Positions 25,379-34,644 of a DNA stretch of 64,000 nucleotides are shown piece by piece. The position numbers and the translations under genes are program-made. How positions within the stretch are numbered: the first letter of the stretch is position 1; each line of letters starts with the position of its first letter. The notes beneath the pieces were generated by a model that worked only from the letters and a program-made list of their open reading frames with translations, was not told where the DNA came from and made no database searches. The stretch comes from Desulfobulbaceae bacterium (GTDB lineage Bacteria > Desulfobacterota > Desulfobulbia > Desulfobulbales > SURF-16). The stretch lies in assembly GCA_023230525.1 (NCBI GenBank), contig JALNXE010000008.1, forward strand, positions 10,310 through 74,309, written 5' to 3'.

Positions 25379-28133
25379 GCAGCACTCTAAGTCCTATTTT
25401 TACCTTGCGGCTGACCTGGAAGCAGGCGTGCTGATCAATGACGTGCGTTTTAGCGATTTCAGCGAGCGGCACAAGGCGAAGATCCAATTACCGCCACTAA
25501 AACGATTAGGGCAACCAGCACTGTCGGCTTTGGAGAACTCCGGGGCAACGGGACTGATTATCGAAATGGCGCATGGTCTGCTTGACCAGGGCAAACTGAA
25601 TCTTGCCGGCAAGGCGCTGGACAAGGGATTTGCTGTGCTGCTGCATTGGCCTGGTGAACAGGCCTTCGAGGTAGTGGATGAAGAACGGTTCGCAAGTTTC
25701 CGACGCCATCGCCAGGTCTATCGCTGGTTGCTTGTCTGGAACAGAACCATGGGTCCGTTGCTGCGATTGAAGGCTAGCTTCCTTTTGGGCGGAGCGGTTA
25801 CACTGGAGGTGGCGATTCGTCTGATGCGCCGCGCCAAGGCATATGCGGTCAACCGGATCGGCGAGGCAGACCGGCAGTTCTTCGGTGGCATCTGGCCCCG
25901 TCTGGCCAGGGGTGCTTTTAGTCAACAGGTTTCTGTCAGTTTGCACATACCCGAGAACCCGTTGGATGCTGTCCCCGCCCGGACTCCGGCGCTTCCTAAG
26001 TGGCTTGATGGTGAGATTGGGCCCGCTACGCCCATTCCCGGCACCGGCGTCTATTTGCGCCTGGACTTCTGGGCTCCCATCAGTTCGGGAGGCAGTTATG
26101 GCCATACCTGCTATGTTGCGCAATCACTGTCCCGGGTGAGCGAAAACCTGGTGGCCTTCATGCCCCACCGGTATGCGCTGCTGGACGAAATGGGAATTCA
26201 CCAGCAGATCGTTGCCTGTCCCCAGCCGGAGGGTAATGAACAAAACATTGTTGCGGCCAGCGATTACTACTATACGGCCTTGAAGTCCGCAGTCGAACTC
26301 CTCAGGCCCGCTTACATCTATGAGCGTATCTGCCTTGGCAACTATGCCGGCGCCCGTTTGAGCGCAGAGTTGGGCATCCCCTATATCGTGGAATACAACG
26401 GCTCCGAAATTTCCATGAAGAGGAGCTTTGACGGCACGGGTTATGAGTTCGAAGAGCATTACCTGCAGTGTGAAACTGTGGCGTTCCGGCAGGCCTCGCT
26501 CATCTCCGTGGTGTCACAGCCTATTCGCGAGGAGTTGATTCGGCGCGGAGTCAATCCGGCCAAGATTCTGGTCAACCCCAATGGGGCTGATATCGAGAGC
26601 TACCGGCCCAGGATCGGAGAGGAAAAAGATGCGATACGCCAGGAGCTGAACCTTGCTCCGGAACACCGCGTTATCTGTTTCACCGGCACCTTTGGCGGTT
26701 GGCATGGCGTGGACGTGCTGGCCGCAGCGATTCCCCTGATCTGCGCAGCGGACGAAAACATCCGTTTCTTACTGATCGGGGACGGCAACCACAAGCACCT
26801 GGTGGATGATGCAGTAGCAAAGCACAGGTTGGCAGGCCGGGTGATCTCCACCGGCCGTGTTCCCCAGCAGCAGGGCGCACGTTATCTGGCGGCCGCGGAT
26901 GTATTCGTTTCACCCCACAATGCACATATGGTGGACAGCCGTTTTTTTGGATCGCCAACGAAAATCTTCGAATATATGGCCATGGCAGGCGGCATTGTTG
27001 CCAGCGATCTGGAACAGATAGGTGAGGTGCTCCGGCCTGCCTTGCGGGTGTCGGACTTCGGCGTCCAAGGTGGTGCTCAAGTGAAGGATGAGCGTGCTGT
27101 TTTATGCAGACCCGGAGATATTGAAGAATTTGTAAAGGCGGTCGTGTCCTTGTGCGGTGATCCAGGGAAATGCACCGCCCTGGGGAACAACGCGCGCCAG
27201 GCAGTGTTCGATCATTATTCCTGGGACCGCCATGTCGGCAGGTTATGGCCGGCAATGAAAGAGCTGATTACGCCTTCCCCCGCTACAGGGCCAACGGAAT
27301 CACCGCTTGAGGCGGAACGGATCGTCACCGGCGATGCCTATAAGGATGAGGTGCAGAACCAATGGAATCAGGATGCCTGCGGTTCACATTATGTGAAGGA
27401 AGCGAGCCTCCATACCCTTGACTGGTATCTGGAGGCAGAAAAATACCGCTATGGCACCTATGCTCCATGGATGCCTGAAATCATGGAATTTACCCGGCAT
27501 GCCGGGGAGAAGGTGCTTGAGATCGGGGGAGGCCTGGGCACAGACTTGTCCCAGTTTGCCAAGCACGGCGCCCTTGTTACGGATGTGGACCTCTCAGCCG
27601 GTCATCTGGCCCTCGCCCAGGAGAACTTCAGTCTTCGTGGTCTGGAGGGGTGTTTTGTCCACCATGACGCGGAAAGACTGCCTTATGACGACAACACCTT
27701 TGACGTTGTTTACAGCAACGGTGTAATCCATCATACCCCCAACACCATTCAGGTGGTGCGCGATATTTACCGGGTGTTGCGCCCCGGCGGCAAGGCCATC
27801 ATCATGGTCTACGCGGAAAATTCTCTCCATTACTGGCGCAATCTCATGCGTGATATCGGCATATCCCAGGGGGAATTGAATCTCTATTCGATGGGCGAGA
27901 TCATGTCTCGCAGTGTCGAAATTTCCGAGGCTGGCGCCCGTCCGTTGGTGAAAGTTTATACCCCCCGTCGTCTGAGCGCCATGTTTACCGATTTTACAAA
28001 TATTTCCATAGACCAGCACCAGCTGACTAAAGAAGAACTGCCGGCTGGACTGCGGTGGTTGCCGCTTGATTTCATGGGCCGGATGATGGGTTGGAACCTC
28101 ATCATTAAAGCCCACAAGCCAGGTAAGCGTTGA
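25371..28133 (+). CDS. GT4 glycosyltransferase-methyltransferase fusion
   Basis: A 920-residue cytoplasmic fusion. Residues 1-215 form an uncharacterised N-terminal domain also seen, diverged, in the GT4 gene at 55603. Residues about 225-630 are a GT-B glycosyltransferase of family 4: SSGGSYGHTCYVA donor/acceptor loop, EYNGSEISMKR, VNPNGADI, FTGTFGGWHG, FLLIGDGNH, and SPTKIFEYMAMAGGIVASD with the E-x7-E type motif. Residues about 650-920 are a class I SAM methyltransferase with motif I VLEIGGGLGTDLS (about 715-727) and VYSNGVIHHTPN. It presumably adds a sugar to the growing chain and methylates it or the neighbouring residue; coupling of the two steps is inference. The ATG overlaps the preceding gene. 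Confidence 0.88.
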   Translation: MSEQHSKSYFYLAADLEAGVLINDVRFSDFSERHKAKIQLPPLKRLGQPALSALENSGATGLIIEMAHGLLDQGKLNLAGKALDKGFAVLLHWPGEQAFEVVDEERFASFRRHRQVYRWLLVWNRTMGPLLRLKASFLLGGAVTLEVAIRLMRRAKAYAVNRIGEADRQFFGGIWPRLARGAFSQQVSVSLHIPENPLDAVPARTPALPKWLDGEIGPATPIPGTGVYLRLDFWAPISSGGSYGHTCYVAQSLSRVSENLVAFMPHRYALLDEMGIHQQIVACPQPEGNEQNIVAASDYYYTALKSAVELLRPAYIYERICLGNYAGARLSAELGIPYIVEYNGSEISMKRSFDGTGYEFEEHYLQCETVAFRQASLISVVSQPIREELIRRGVNPAKILVNPNGADIESYRPRIGEEKDAIRQELNLAPEHRVICFTGTFGGWHGVDVLAAAIPLICAADENIRFLLIGDGNHKHLVDDAVAKHRLAGRVISTGRVPQQQGARYLAAADVFVSPHNAHMVDSRFFGSPTKIFEYMAMAGGIVASDLEQIGEVLRPALRVSDFGVQGGAQVKDERAVLCRPGDIEEFVKAVVSLCGDPGKCTALGNNARQAVFDHYSWDRHVGRLWPAMKELITPSPATGPTESPLEAERIVTGDAYKDEVQNQWNQDACGSHYVKEASLHTLDWYLEAEKYRYGTYAPWMPEIMEFTRHAGEKVLEIGGGLGTDLSQFAKHGALVTDVDLSAGHLALAQENFSLRGLEGCFVHHDAERLPYDDNTFDVVYSNGVIHHTPNTIQVVRDIYRVLRPGGKAIIMVYAENSLHYWRNLMRDIGISQGELNLYSMGEIMSRSVEISEAGARPLVKVYTPRRLSAMFTDFTNISIDQHQLTKEELPAGLRWLPLDFMGRMMGWNLIIKAHKPGKR

Positions 28134-30202
28134 TGTTGAATCTGGCCAAACGAATTGCCCGCCGCCTGCTGCGGCGGGCTGCGGTCTCGACTCCGATCGT
28201 CCCCCAATCACCGGAGAATTTGGTCCAGGCTGCCCGAGAAGAGGGAATCGACCTGGCAGAAAGGCTGGTCAAGTTGAGAAGAGAGCCCAGGCTCTATGTC
28301 CACGGGGCGGAGTCAAGGCTGGCTACCCTCAAGGTCCATTGTTCACGCCAGGTCAGGGATACACTGGCCGGCGCCGAAGAGATCATGGACCACCGTTTTG
28401 ACCTGCTCGGCAGCGGACCCTTCCAGCCGGTTGATCCCGAGCGTCCGGCGCGCGGCGCCTACCAGCCCATCGACTGGTATCTCGACCCAATCCGTGGTTG
28501 CCGCTTTCCCCAAAAGGTGCCGTACAAGAAATGGAATCTCTACGAGATGCGGCCGCCGGATGCCGACATCAAGCTCCCGTGGGAACTGTCACGCTGTCAG
28601 CACTGGCCGACCCTCGGGCAGGCCTATCTGCTCAGCGGCGACGATCGCTATGCCCGGGAGATCGCCGATCAACTGCACGACTTTCTGGAGGCGAACCCGG
28701 TAGGTCTCGGGATCAACTGGACCTGTACCATGGATGTTGCCATCCGCGCCGCTAACTGGGCTCTCGCCTTGGAGATGGTGCGCAATGCCGATGGGTTGGA
28801 TGAGGCGTTCTGGCGAAGCGCCTACGAAGCGCTCTATGCCCATGGCCGCTTCATCGCCGCTAACCTCGAAAACCATTACGAGGTGACCAGCAACCATTTC
28901 TTAAGCAATGTCGTCGGGTTATTTTATCTCTCCACCCTGTTTCACGACTTCGCCGTCGGACGTGAGTGGGATGCCTTTTGCCGGGCAGCCCTGGAAGAGG
29001 AGATGCGAGTCCAAATTCTCAGCGATGGTGCTGACTATGAGTCGTCGATTCCTTACCACCGCCTGGTCGCTGAGCTGTTCCTGGGGGCCGCCTGCCTGGC
29101 CGAGGTGCGTGGCGAGCCGCTGTCGGCATCCTATCGGGACAGCCTGCGTCGTGTGGTCGCGTTTTTGGCCGGTGTATTGCGTCCTGATGGTCTGATGCCC
29201 CAGGTGGGGGACGCTGATGACGGGCGGCTGCATATTTTCACTGATTTCTCTGGCTTGAACCCGCAAGATCCTCGCCACATCTTCGCGTCCGCTGCTACCG
29301 TCTTGCAAGAACAGGATTGGCTGGAATTGGCCGGAGACGATGGTAACTGGGAAGCAGCCTGGTGGGGAGGCGCCCCCCCTGCCGAACCACGGACGCAGGG
29401 ACAGATTCCGGCCAATTTTCAGCTTTATCCCGAAGCCGGTCTGGCGGTAATGCGCGAAAACGGGCATTATCTGCTGATCACCAACGGGGTTGTCGGCACC
29501 AAAGGCTTCGGCAATCATAAGCACAACGACCAACTCTCCTTTGAATACCACCATGCAGGACAAGCCTTGCTTGTCGACCCCGGCAGCTATGTCTATACCT
29601 CGAACTTCGTTGCCCGAAATCGCTTCCGCAGCACCTGTTGGCACAATACCCTGACAGTAGATGGCGTTGAGCAAAACGAGTTCAGGGAAGAGTGGCTGTT
29701 TCGCATGTTCGCCAAGGCCACCCCACAACACCATAACTACCGGGTGACAACCGATTATGTTCAGTATATCGGCAGCCACGACGGCTACACCCGCCTGAGC
29801 GAGCCGGTTGAACATCACCGGGGTTTCCGGCTGCTGCGTGAATGCGGTACCCTGGTCATCTGCGATCTATTGAAGGGGGCTGGTGTGCATCAGTTGCTAT
29901 GGAGCTTTGCCTGCGCACCAGGGATTGAAGTGCGGAAAGAAGAGGCTGGGATGCTTTTGAGGGGAAAAGGGCGAGACTATCTGCTCTGCTTCCCCGCTGG
30001 GGTTGCGGTCGAGGTGGAAGAAGGCTCTTGTTCACCTTCCTACGGGATCGAGCAGTCGAGCCAAAGGATTGTCTGCCGGACTCATCATAGAATCGACGGT
30101 ACAGCACAGTGGTCTTTCATGCTGAGGCCGTTTGACGCAGACGATAGTGAAGGACGAGCAGCGAAGGCCGTTTCAGAGCTTGCTGCCGCAATGGAGAAAT
30201 GA
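28133..30202 (+). CDS. Heparinase II/III family protein, copy 1
   Basis: A 689-residue protein of the heparinase II/III polysaccharide-lyase superfamily. An N-terminal (alpha/alpha) toroid (about 85-390) carries TSNHFLSNVVGL and YESSIPYHRL. The C-terminal beta-sandwich (about 425-670) carries the signature NHKHNDQLSFEY (about 461-472), then LVDPGSYVYTS and FRSTCWHNTLTVDG. There is no signal peptide; the N-terminus is basic (LAKRIARRLLRRA), so it should be cytosolic or peripheral. In an exporter-linked locus it might edit or release the polymer or, as in dermatan sulfate epimerase of the same fold, epimerise uronic acids. TGATG overlap with the gene before and ATGA with the exporter permease after. 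Confidence 0.88.
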   Translation: MLNLAKRIARRLLRRAAVSTPIVPQSPENLVQAAREEGIDLAERLVKLRREPRLYVHGAESRLATLKVHCSRQVRDTLAGAEEIMDHRFDLLGSGPFQPVDPERPARGAYQPIDWYLDPIRGCRFPQKVPYKKWNLYEMRPPDADIKLPWELSRCQHWPTLGQAYLLSGDDRYAREIADQLHDFLEANPVGLGINWTCTMDVAIRAANWALALEMVRNADGLDEAFWRSAYEALYAHGRFIAANLENHYEVTSNHFLSNVVGLFYLSTLFHDFAVGREWDAFCRAALEEEMRVQILSDGADYESSIPYHRLVAELFLGAACLAEVRGEPLSASYRDSLRRVVAFLAGVLRPDGLMPQVGDADDGRLHIFTDFSGLNPQDPRHIFASAATVLQEQDWLELAGDDGNWEAAWWGGAPPAEPRTQGQIPANFQLYPEAGLAVMRENGHYLLITNGVVGTKGFGNHKHNDQLSFEYHHAGQALLVDPGSYVYTSNFVARNRFRSTCWHNTLTVDGVEQNEFREEWLFRMFAKATPQHHNYRVTTDYVQYIGSHDGYTRLSEPVEHHRGFRLLRECGTLVICDLLKGAGVHQLLWSFACAPGIEVRKEEAGMLLRGKGRDYLLCFPAGVAVEVEEGSCSPSYGIEQSSQRIVCRTHHRIDGTAQWSFMLRPFDADDSEGRAAKAVSELAAAMEK

Positions 30203-31020
30203 GTATGAACCATAACCGACGTCCCTTTGCCGCTTTCGAAATGCTTTCGATCTTAAGGCAAAACTGTCGCATCCTGGTGGCGATCACCCGAGTTGAATTG
30301 GCCAAGCGCTACTCCGGTTCAGTACTTGGCATGGCTTGGGTAATCGTCTATCCGATTCTTTTTCTGGCTGTTTATCTCTTCGTTTATCTTGTCATCTTCA
30401 AGATGAAGTTCCCTGGATACAGCCAGCTTGATTACGTGGTCTACGTCTTCTGCGGCCTGGTTCCCTACATCGGCTTCATGGAGTCGGTAAACAATGGCTG
30501 TCATGCGATCAAACAGAACATCCATCTGGTCAAAAACGTGATGTTACCTATCGAGCTGATCCCGGTCCGTTATGTCATGGTCAGCATGGTGACCCAGGTA
30601 GTGGGAATGGGGGTGCTGCTGCTGCTGGTTGCTGTCAATGGCTCCCTGAGTATCCACGTCGCGTGGCTGCCTGTGGCGCTGGTATTGCAAGTTGCCTTCC
30701 TGATAGGATTGGTCTGGATTCTTTCCGGTCTGGCGGTGGTATTGCCCGATATCAGCCATTTCGTCAATTTGGCTACCCTATTGCTGGTCTTCATCTCGCC
30801 CATCGGCTTCAAGCCTGACATGGTGCCGCATAATCTGGCGTTCATGGTCGCCCTCAATCCGATTTATTATATGCTCGAAGCCTTTCGCTACAGCCTGTTG
30901 TATGGGGATCTTCCGCCTCTGCACATCGCTGTTCCCTATGTGGCGATGTGTACCCTGTCATTTGGAACGGGGGCAGCATTTTTCCGTCGTTTCCGAAACG
31001 TGTTGGTGGACTATGAGTGA
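30199..31020 (+). CDS. wzm: Polysaccharide ABC exporter permease (Wzm/KpsM-type)
   Basis: ABC-2 type inner-membrane permease of 273 residues with six predicted spans. Features of the family: amphipathic N-terminus then ELAKRYSGSVLGMAWVIVYP, PYIGFMESVNNGCHAIKQN, LVKNVMLPIELIPVRYV, and NPIYYMLEAFRYSLL near the C-terminus. With the ATPase gene that overlaps it by 8 bp it forms the exporter that moves lipid-linked polysaccharide from cytoplasm to periplasm. The ATG overlaps the stop of the heparinase gene. A second in-frame Met two codons later is an alternative start. Confidence 0.95.
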   Translation: MSMNHNRRPFAAFEMLSILRQNCRILVAITRVELAKRYSGSVLGMAWVIVYPILFLAVYLFVYLVIFKMKFPGYSQLDYVVYVFCGLVPYIGFMESVNNGCHAIKQNIHLVKNVMLPIELIPVRYVMVSMVTQVVGMGVLLLLVAVNGSLSIHVAWLPVALVLQVAFLIGLVWILSGLAVVLPDISHFVNLATLLLVFISPIGFKPDMVPHNLAFMVALNPIYYMLEAFRYSLLYGDLPPLHIAVPYVAMCTLSFGTGAAFFRRFRNVLVDYE

Positions 31021-32851
31021 TGTTATTATCCGCGCCGAGGACCTGTGCAAGGTATATCGGCTCTACAGCAAGCCGCAATACCGCATGCTGGACATGTTCG
31101 GGCTGTTGCGGACGGGCCAGGGCCGCTACACCGAACATATTGCAGTCGATCGCTTCAACCTGGAGATCCGACGGGGCGAGAAGGTGGCGTTTATCGGCCG
31201 CAACGGGGCGGGCAAAAGCACGCTCCTTAAACTGATCGCCCGAGCGATCGAGCCCACCTCAGGTCGTTTGGATGTGAACTGCCGGGTCCATGCCCTTTTG
31301 CAGATCGGCACCGGATTTCATCCGGAATTCACCGGCCGTGAGAACGTTTACTCGTATCTGTCGCAATTGGGGGTAACGGGCGGGAAAGCCGATCGGATGG
31401 TCGATGAAATTGTCGAATTTACCGAGTTGGAGGAATACATTGATCAGCCGATAAAGACCTACTCCACCGGCATGGGCATGCGGTTGATGTTTGCCACCTC
31501 CACCGCCATCGAGCCGGAGATTCTGGTGCTGGACGAAGTTCTGGGCGTCGGTGACGCATATTTTGCGCAAAAGAGCTACGAGAAGATCAAGTCCCTGTGT
31601 GAGGGGCAAGGCTCAACGCTATTGCTGGTTACCCATGATCTTTATTCAGCTATGGAGGTCTGTGAACGATTTATCTGGATTGAACGGGGTGCGCTTCTGA
31701 TGGATGCGGATGCCGGGTCGGTGATTCATCGTTATGAGGCATCGATCAGGGATCAGCAAGAGGCCAGATTGCGGCGGCGGCACATGAAAGCGTTGAGCGA
31801 GAACAATCAAACGGCATCAAAGAGTGTCGAGGATAATCACTTGTTCGGTCAAATCCGCTGTGAAGGCAATATTCCGGTCGAGCGTGATGTCCCAATAGCG
31901 TTCATTCGAATCTTTGGCCCGCAAGGGGAGTTGTGTCGACTGGAGCCGGGTGTTTCAACAGATGGTGACACGATTAGGCTGTATTTGCAGGAAGGCGAGC
32001 ACAACTGGGGAGAAGTATTGGAAGACTCCGGGCGAATCTGTCGATCATTCAGCAGGCATGGTTCGATATATCATCGTGCACCGTTCGTCACTGGCTTTCA
32101 CGATTTGGAAAAACTGCTCGATGGAGGGTTACTGGAGGCCGAAGTGGAATATCGGGATTCTAGCTCCACGCCGTGTTTAATAGAGTTATTTCATGACAAT
32201 GGATTGAAACGATCTTGGTTAAGACTCGGAAATGACGGTTCCGGTGAGTGGCGGCGGGTTCGGGGTAAGCTGACCAGTGGGACACAACTGGAGGTGAGTC
32301 AGCAGAATATCCGTCGCTATGGCACACAAAGATTTTTCATCAGCGAGATTGAATTTTTGGCAGCAGATGGGACTCCGTCACATATTTTTGATGTGGGGGA
32401 CTCGCTGAAAATTAGGTTGGTTTACGAAATACGTGATCCGTCGTTTCGTCAGAGGCCGGTTATCCAGCTTAATTTCTTGAAGGAAGGTACTACCCGCAGT
32501 CACCGTTTCGCGCTGGAAGGTCAGCTGTTTGATTACTCGCAAAATCCGCGTGGTACTCTTGAAATATTAGCGGAACCATTGTTGCTGGGACCAGGTGGCT
32601 ATTTAGTTAATGTTGTAGTGATGAGCGAGGGCGGGTATGCACGGGGAGGGGAAAAAGCCTTTTTCACGGCGAATGATAATCTGCTGGATCATCATAGTCG
32701 TGCCTACGAGTTAGTGGTTCGGCCAAGCGATAATATATTGGCGAATGATGTAGTTTTTTATCATCGCGCCAAGTGGAAGCGTGATGGTCGTATAATTTAT
32801 GATGATATTTATCCCCTGAACGAATTACGGCAGAGAGTGACTGATGATTAA
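31013..32851 (+). CDS. wzt: Polysaccharide ABC exporter ATPase with extended C-terminus (Wzt)
   Basis: ATP-binding subunit of the exporter, 612 residues, much longer than minimal Wzt/KpsT (about 220-430). Residues 1-245 are the ABC domain: Walker A GRNGAGKST (62-70), Wzt-type signature YSTGMGMRL, Walker B ILVLDEVLGVGD and H-loop VTHD. Residues about 280-435 are an extra beta-rich domain not present in standard Wzt (LLEAEVEYRD, SGEWRRVRGKL). Residues about 440-575 match the Wzt C-terminal carbohydrate-binding sandwich (FDVGDSLKIRLVYE, PVIQLNFLKEG, LLGPGGYLVNVVVMSEGGY). In O9a-type systems this domain recognises the capped non-reducing end before export. A methyl- or other-modified end could be the signal here (inference). 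Start ATG 31013 lies in the wzm stop overlap. Confidence 0.93.
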   Translation: MSDVIIRAEDLCKVYRLYSKPQYRMLDMFGLLRTGQGRYTEHIAVDRFNLEIRRGEKVAFIGRNGAGKSTLLKLIARAIEPTSGRLDVNCRVHALLQIGTGFHPEFTGRENVYSYLSQLGVTGGKADRMVDEIVEFTELEEYIDQPIKTYSTGMGMRLMFATSTAIEPEILVLDEVLGVGDAYFAQKSYEKIKSLCEGQGSTLLLVTHDLYSAMEVCERFIWIERGALLMDADAGSVIHRYEASIRDQQEARLRRRHMKALSENNQTASKSVEDNHLFGQIRCEGNIPVERDVPIAFIRIFGPQGELCRLEPGVSTDGDTIRLYLQEGEHNWGEVLEDSGRICRSFSRHGSIYHRAPFVTGFHDLEKLLDGGLLEAEVEYRDSSSTPCLIELFHDNGLKRSWLRLGNDGSGEWRRVRGKLTSGTQLEVSQQNIRRYGTQRFFISEIEFLAADGTPSHIFDVGDSLKIRLVYEIRDPSFRQRPVIQLNFLKEGTTRSHRFALEGQLFDYSQNPRGTLEILAEPLLLGPGGYLVNVVVMSEGGYARGGEKAFFTANDNLLDHHSRAYELVVRPSDNILANDVVFYHRAKWKRDGRIIYDDIYPLNELRQRVTDD

Positions 32852-34562
32852 GGATATACCCTTGGGACCGCTGTCTGCCTGGGAAGTTTTCCAAGACACT
32901 CGACGGGTACCACTGCCTAAAGTAGATGGAATTACTGTCCGTGCAGATGGGATCCGTTATGAGTATGTTTTAGGGTCTCCCGTTTTGTTCTTGTTCCCCG
33001 GAGTCTATATGTTGGGTTGTGAATCGTCGATTTCGGTGGGCGAATTAGCAATTGGGCTACTTGACGTTTTGCGGCAGGTGTGGCACGGCAATGCTGCAAT
33101 GGCGAGAAAAGGTAAACAAAATCTTGAGTTTTCTATTTTATTTCCTGCGCGTTACAGAGTTGTTGTGTATGCATCAAATCATGAGGGACCATCATCAATC
33201 GAAGCTGAGCTTTTTAATTTTTCCCTCGAGCGCGTATCTGGTGCTTTGGGTGCTGTCAAATACCAAGCCCGTGCTACATTCAATTTTATTGTTCGATATT
33301 CGAGAGAACACCTAAAACCGAATTTTTATCATGCTCGTATATTTGCCCAGAAGCAATTTGCAACCCTTACCAAGACGGTGTCGCCGCTGCTCTCTTGGTT
33401 GAGGGTTGGGCGAAGTTATCAACTTACGGATTACGGCATTGTTGGGTACGCTGTCCGTTCTTTAGCTTTTGTGAAGGGGAGAAGTGGTCGTTGTTTCCTT
33501 GTGTCCTCCGATTTTGGTGATGACACCTTATCTTTTTTAGAATACTCAAGCCTGGGGTTAGGTCGACGGCGAGTGGTCCGCTTCCCGAAAATGTCAGCCC
33601 CTTTGCCTTTAGTGGCCCTGCCAAGAGAGCAGGGTGATGATTTGTTGCTGATGGGACTCTTCAACCTGGATCAGAGCGGTACTGATGTCAGCATAACCTC
33701 CCTTGTCATGGTGGCCGAGATTGAGGAAGTGATACATTCGGGCGTTATAACCGCCCCGGATAAACAATTACCGATTTTGGCGGCCAGAGAGGGGTTTTGG
33801 GGGTATCGCGGTCTTTCATGTTTAGCCACGAAGGTTCCTGATATTTATTGTGTAGCGGCTGTAGACCGTCATGCGGGAATATTCCAGACGTTTACCATCG
33901 ATATCGCCCAGGCGCCGCGCATTCTCACCACCTCCACTTTAGAGTTGCCTCCCAGACTTGAACCGATCGGAATCGGGGTTCTACGGAATGAAGATGGGAA
34001 TCGTACCGCTTTTTTTCTAAATTCACGACATTTCGAGAACCTGTACACCGTACACGAGGATTCGAGCGGAGCATTGAGAGTCGTCGATGTCACACCGCTT
34101 GGTGGACAAAGTCGAACATCCGTTGTTGTTGGGAACTTTGGAGAAGGGAAGGGATATAGCGTCGTTGTGGGACTTTGGGGAGGAGACCCTCTTGAGATGA
34201 ATCATCCCCACCGGGGGCAAATTGTCATAGCGGAAATCGATGACAGCTTGCGAGTTAGCGGTGTGCGCCGATTTACAGCGGGCGTTCACCCGACGGATGT
34301 TGCCTGCGGAGATTTCGATGGTGATGGAGTAGATGAGCTTGCAGTGCTCAATTATGGAACAGGGCTTGGGCCGGGTGACAGGTCGAACTCCGGCGGAATC
34401 GAGATATTCAAGCATGTTAACGGAGAATTTAGGTGCGTTGGCCGAATCGCAGTAGCAAATCCGCGAATTGCAAAGGTTATGGATATTGACGGTGATGGTT
34501 GTGATGAGTTGTTGGTGAGTTTGTTCTTCGAAAAGAAAGTGGTTGTCATCAAGTTGATTTGA
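32844..34562 (+). CDS. Beta-sandwich module plus FG-GAP-type propeller protein
   Basis: A 572-residue protein not assignable to a characterised family. Residues about 30-131 are the recurring module of this locus: RYEYVLGS, FPGVYML, GELAIGLLD, YRVVVYASNHEGPS and FSLERV. After a linker, residues about 195-572 look like a beta-propeller of FG-GAP/VCBS type. Late repeats carry calcium-loop motifs CGDFDGDGVDELAVLNYG and VMDIDGDGCDELLVSLF. There is no signal peptide or TM segment, although FG-GAP proteins are usually exported. The ATG overlaps the wzt stop by 8 bp, so it is translated with the exporter and may bind the polymer or help load it. Base composition is richer in A and T than in genes before 32000. 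Confidence 0.75.
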   Translation: MIKDIPLGPLSAWEVFQDTRRVPLPKVDGITVRADGIRYEYVLGSPVLFLFPGVYMLGCESSISVGELAIGLLDVLRQVWHGNAAMARKGKQNLEFSILFPARYRVVVYASNHEGPSSIEAELFNFSLERVSGALGAVKYQARATFNFIVRYSREHLKPNFYHARIFAQKQFATLTKTVSPLLSWLRVGRSYQLTDYGIVGYAVRSLAFVKGRSGRCFLVSSDFGDDTLSFLEYSSLGLGRRRVVRFPKMSAPLPLVALPREQGDDLLLMGLFNLDQSGTDVSITSLVMVAEIEEVIHSGVITAPDKQLPILAAREGFWGYRGLSCLATKVPDIYCVAAVDRHAGIFQTFTIDIAQAPRILTTSTLELPPRLEPIGIGVLRNEDGNRTAFFLNSRHFENLYTVHEDSSGALRVVDVTPLGGQSRTSVVVGNFGEGKGYSVVVGLWGGDPLEMNHPHRGQIVIAEIDDSLRVSGVRRFTAGVHPTDVACGDFDGDGVDELAVLNYGTGLGPGDRSNSGGIEIFKHVNGEFRCVGRIAVANPRIAKVMDIDGDGCDELLVSLFFEKKVVVIKLI

Positions 34563-34644
34563 TGGGTCGTCGAGTTATAAGTCGTAACCGTCTAAAAGTA
34601 TGTTGGCTTGGTTCATTGATTCAGTTTTTTGGAGAGGTAGTGTT

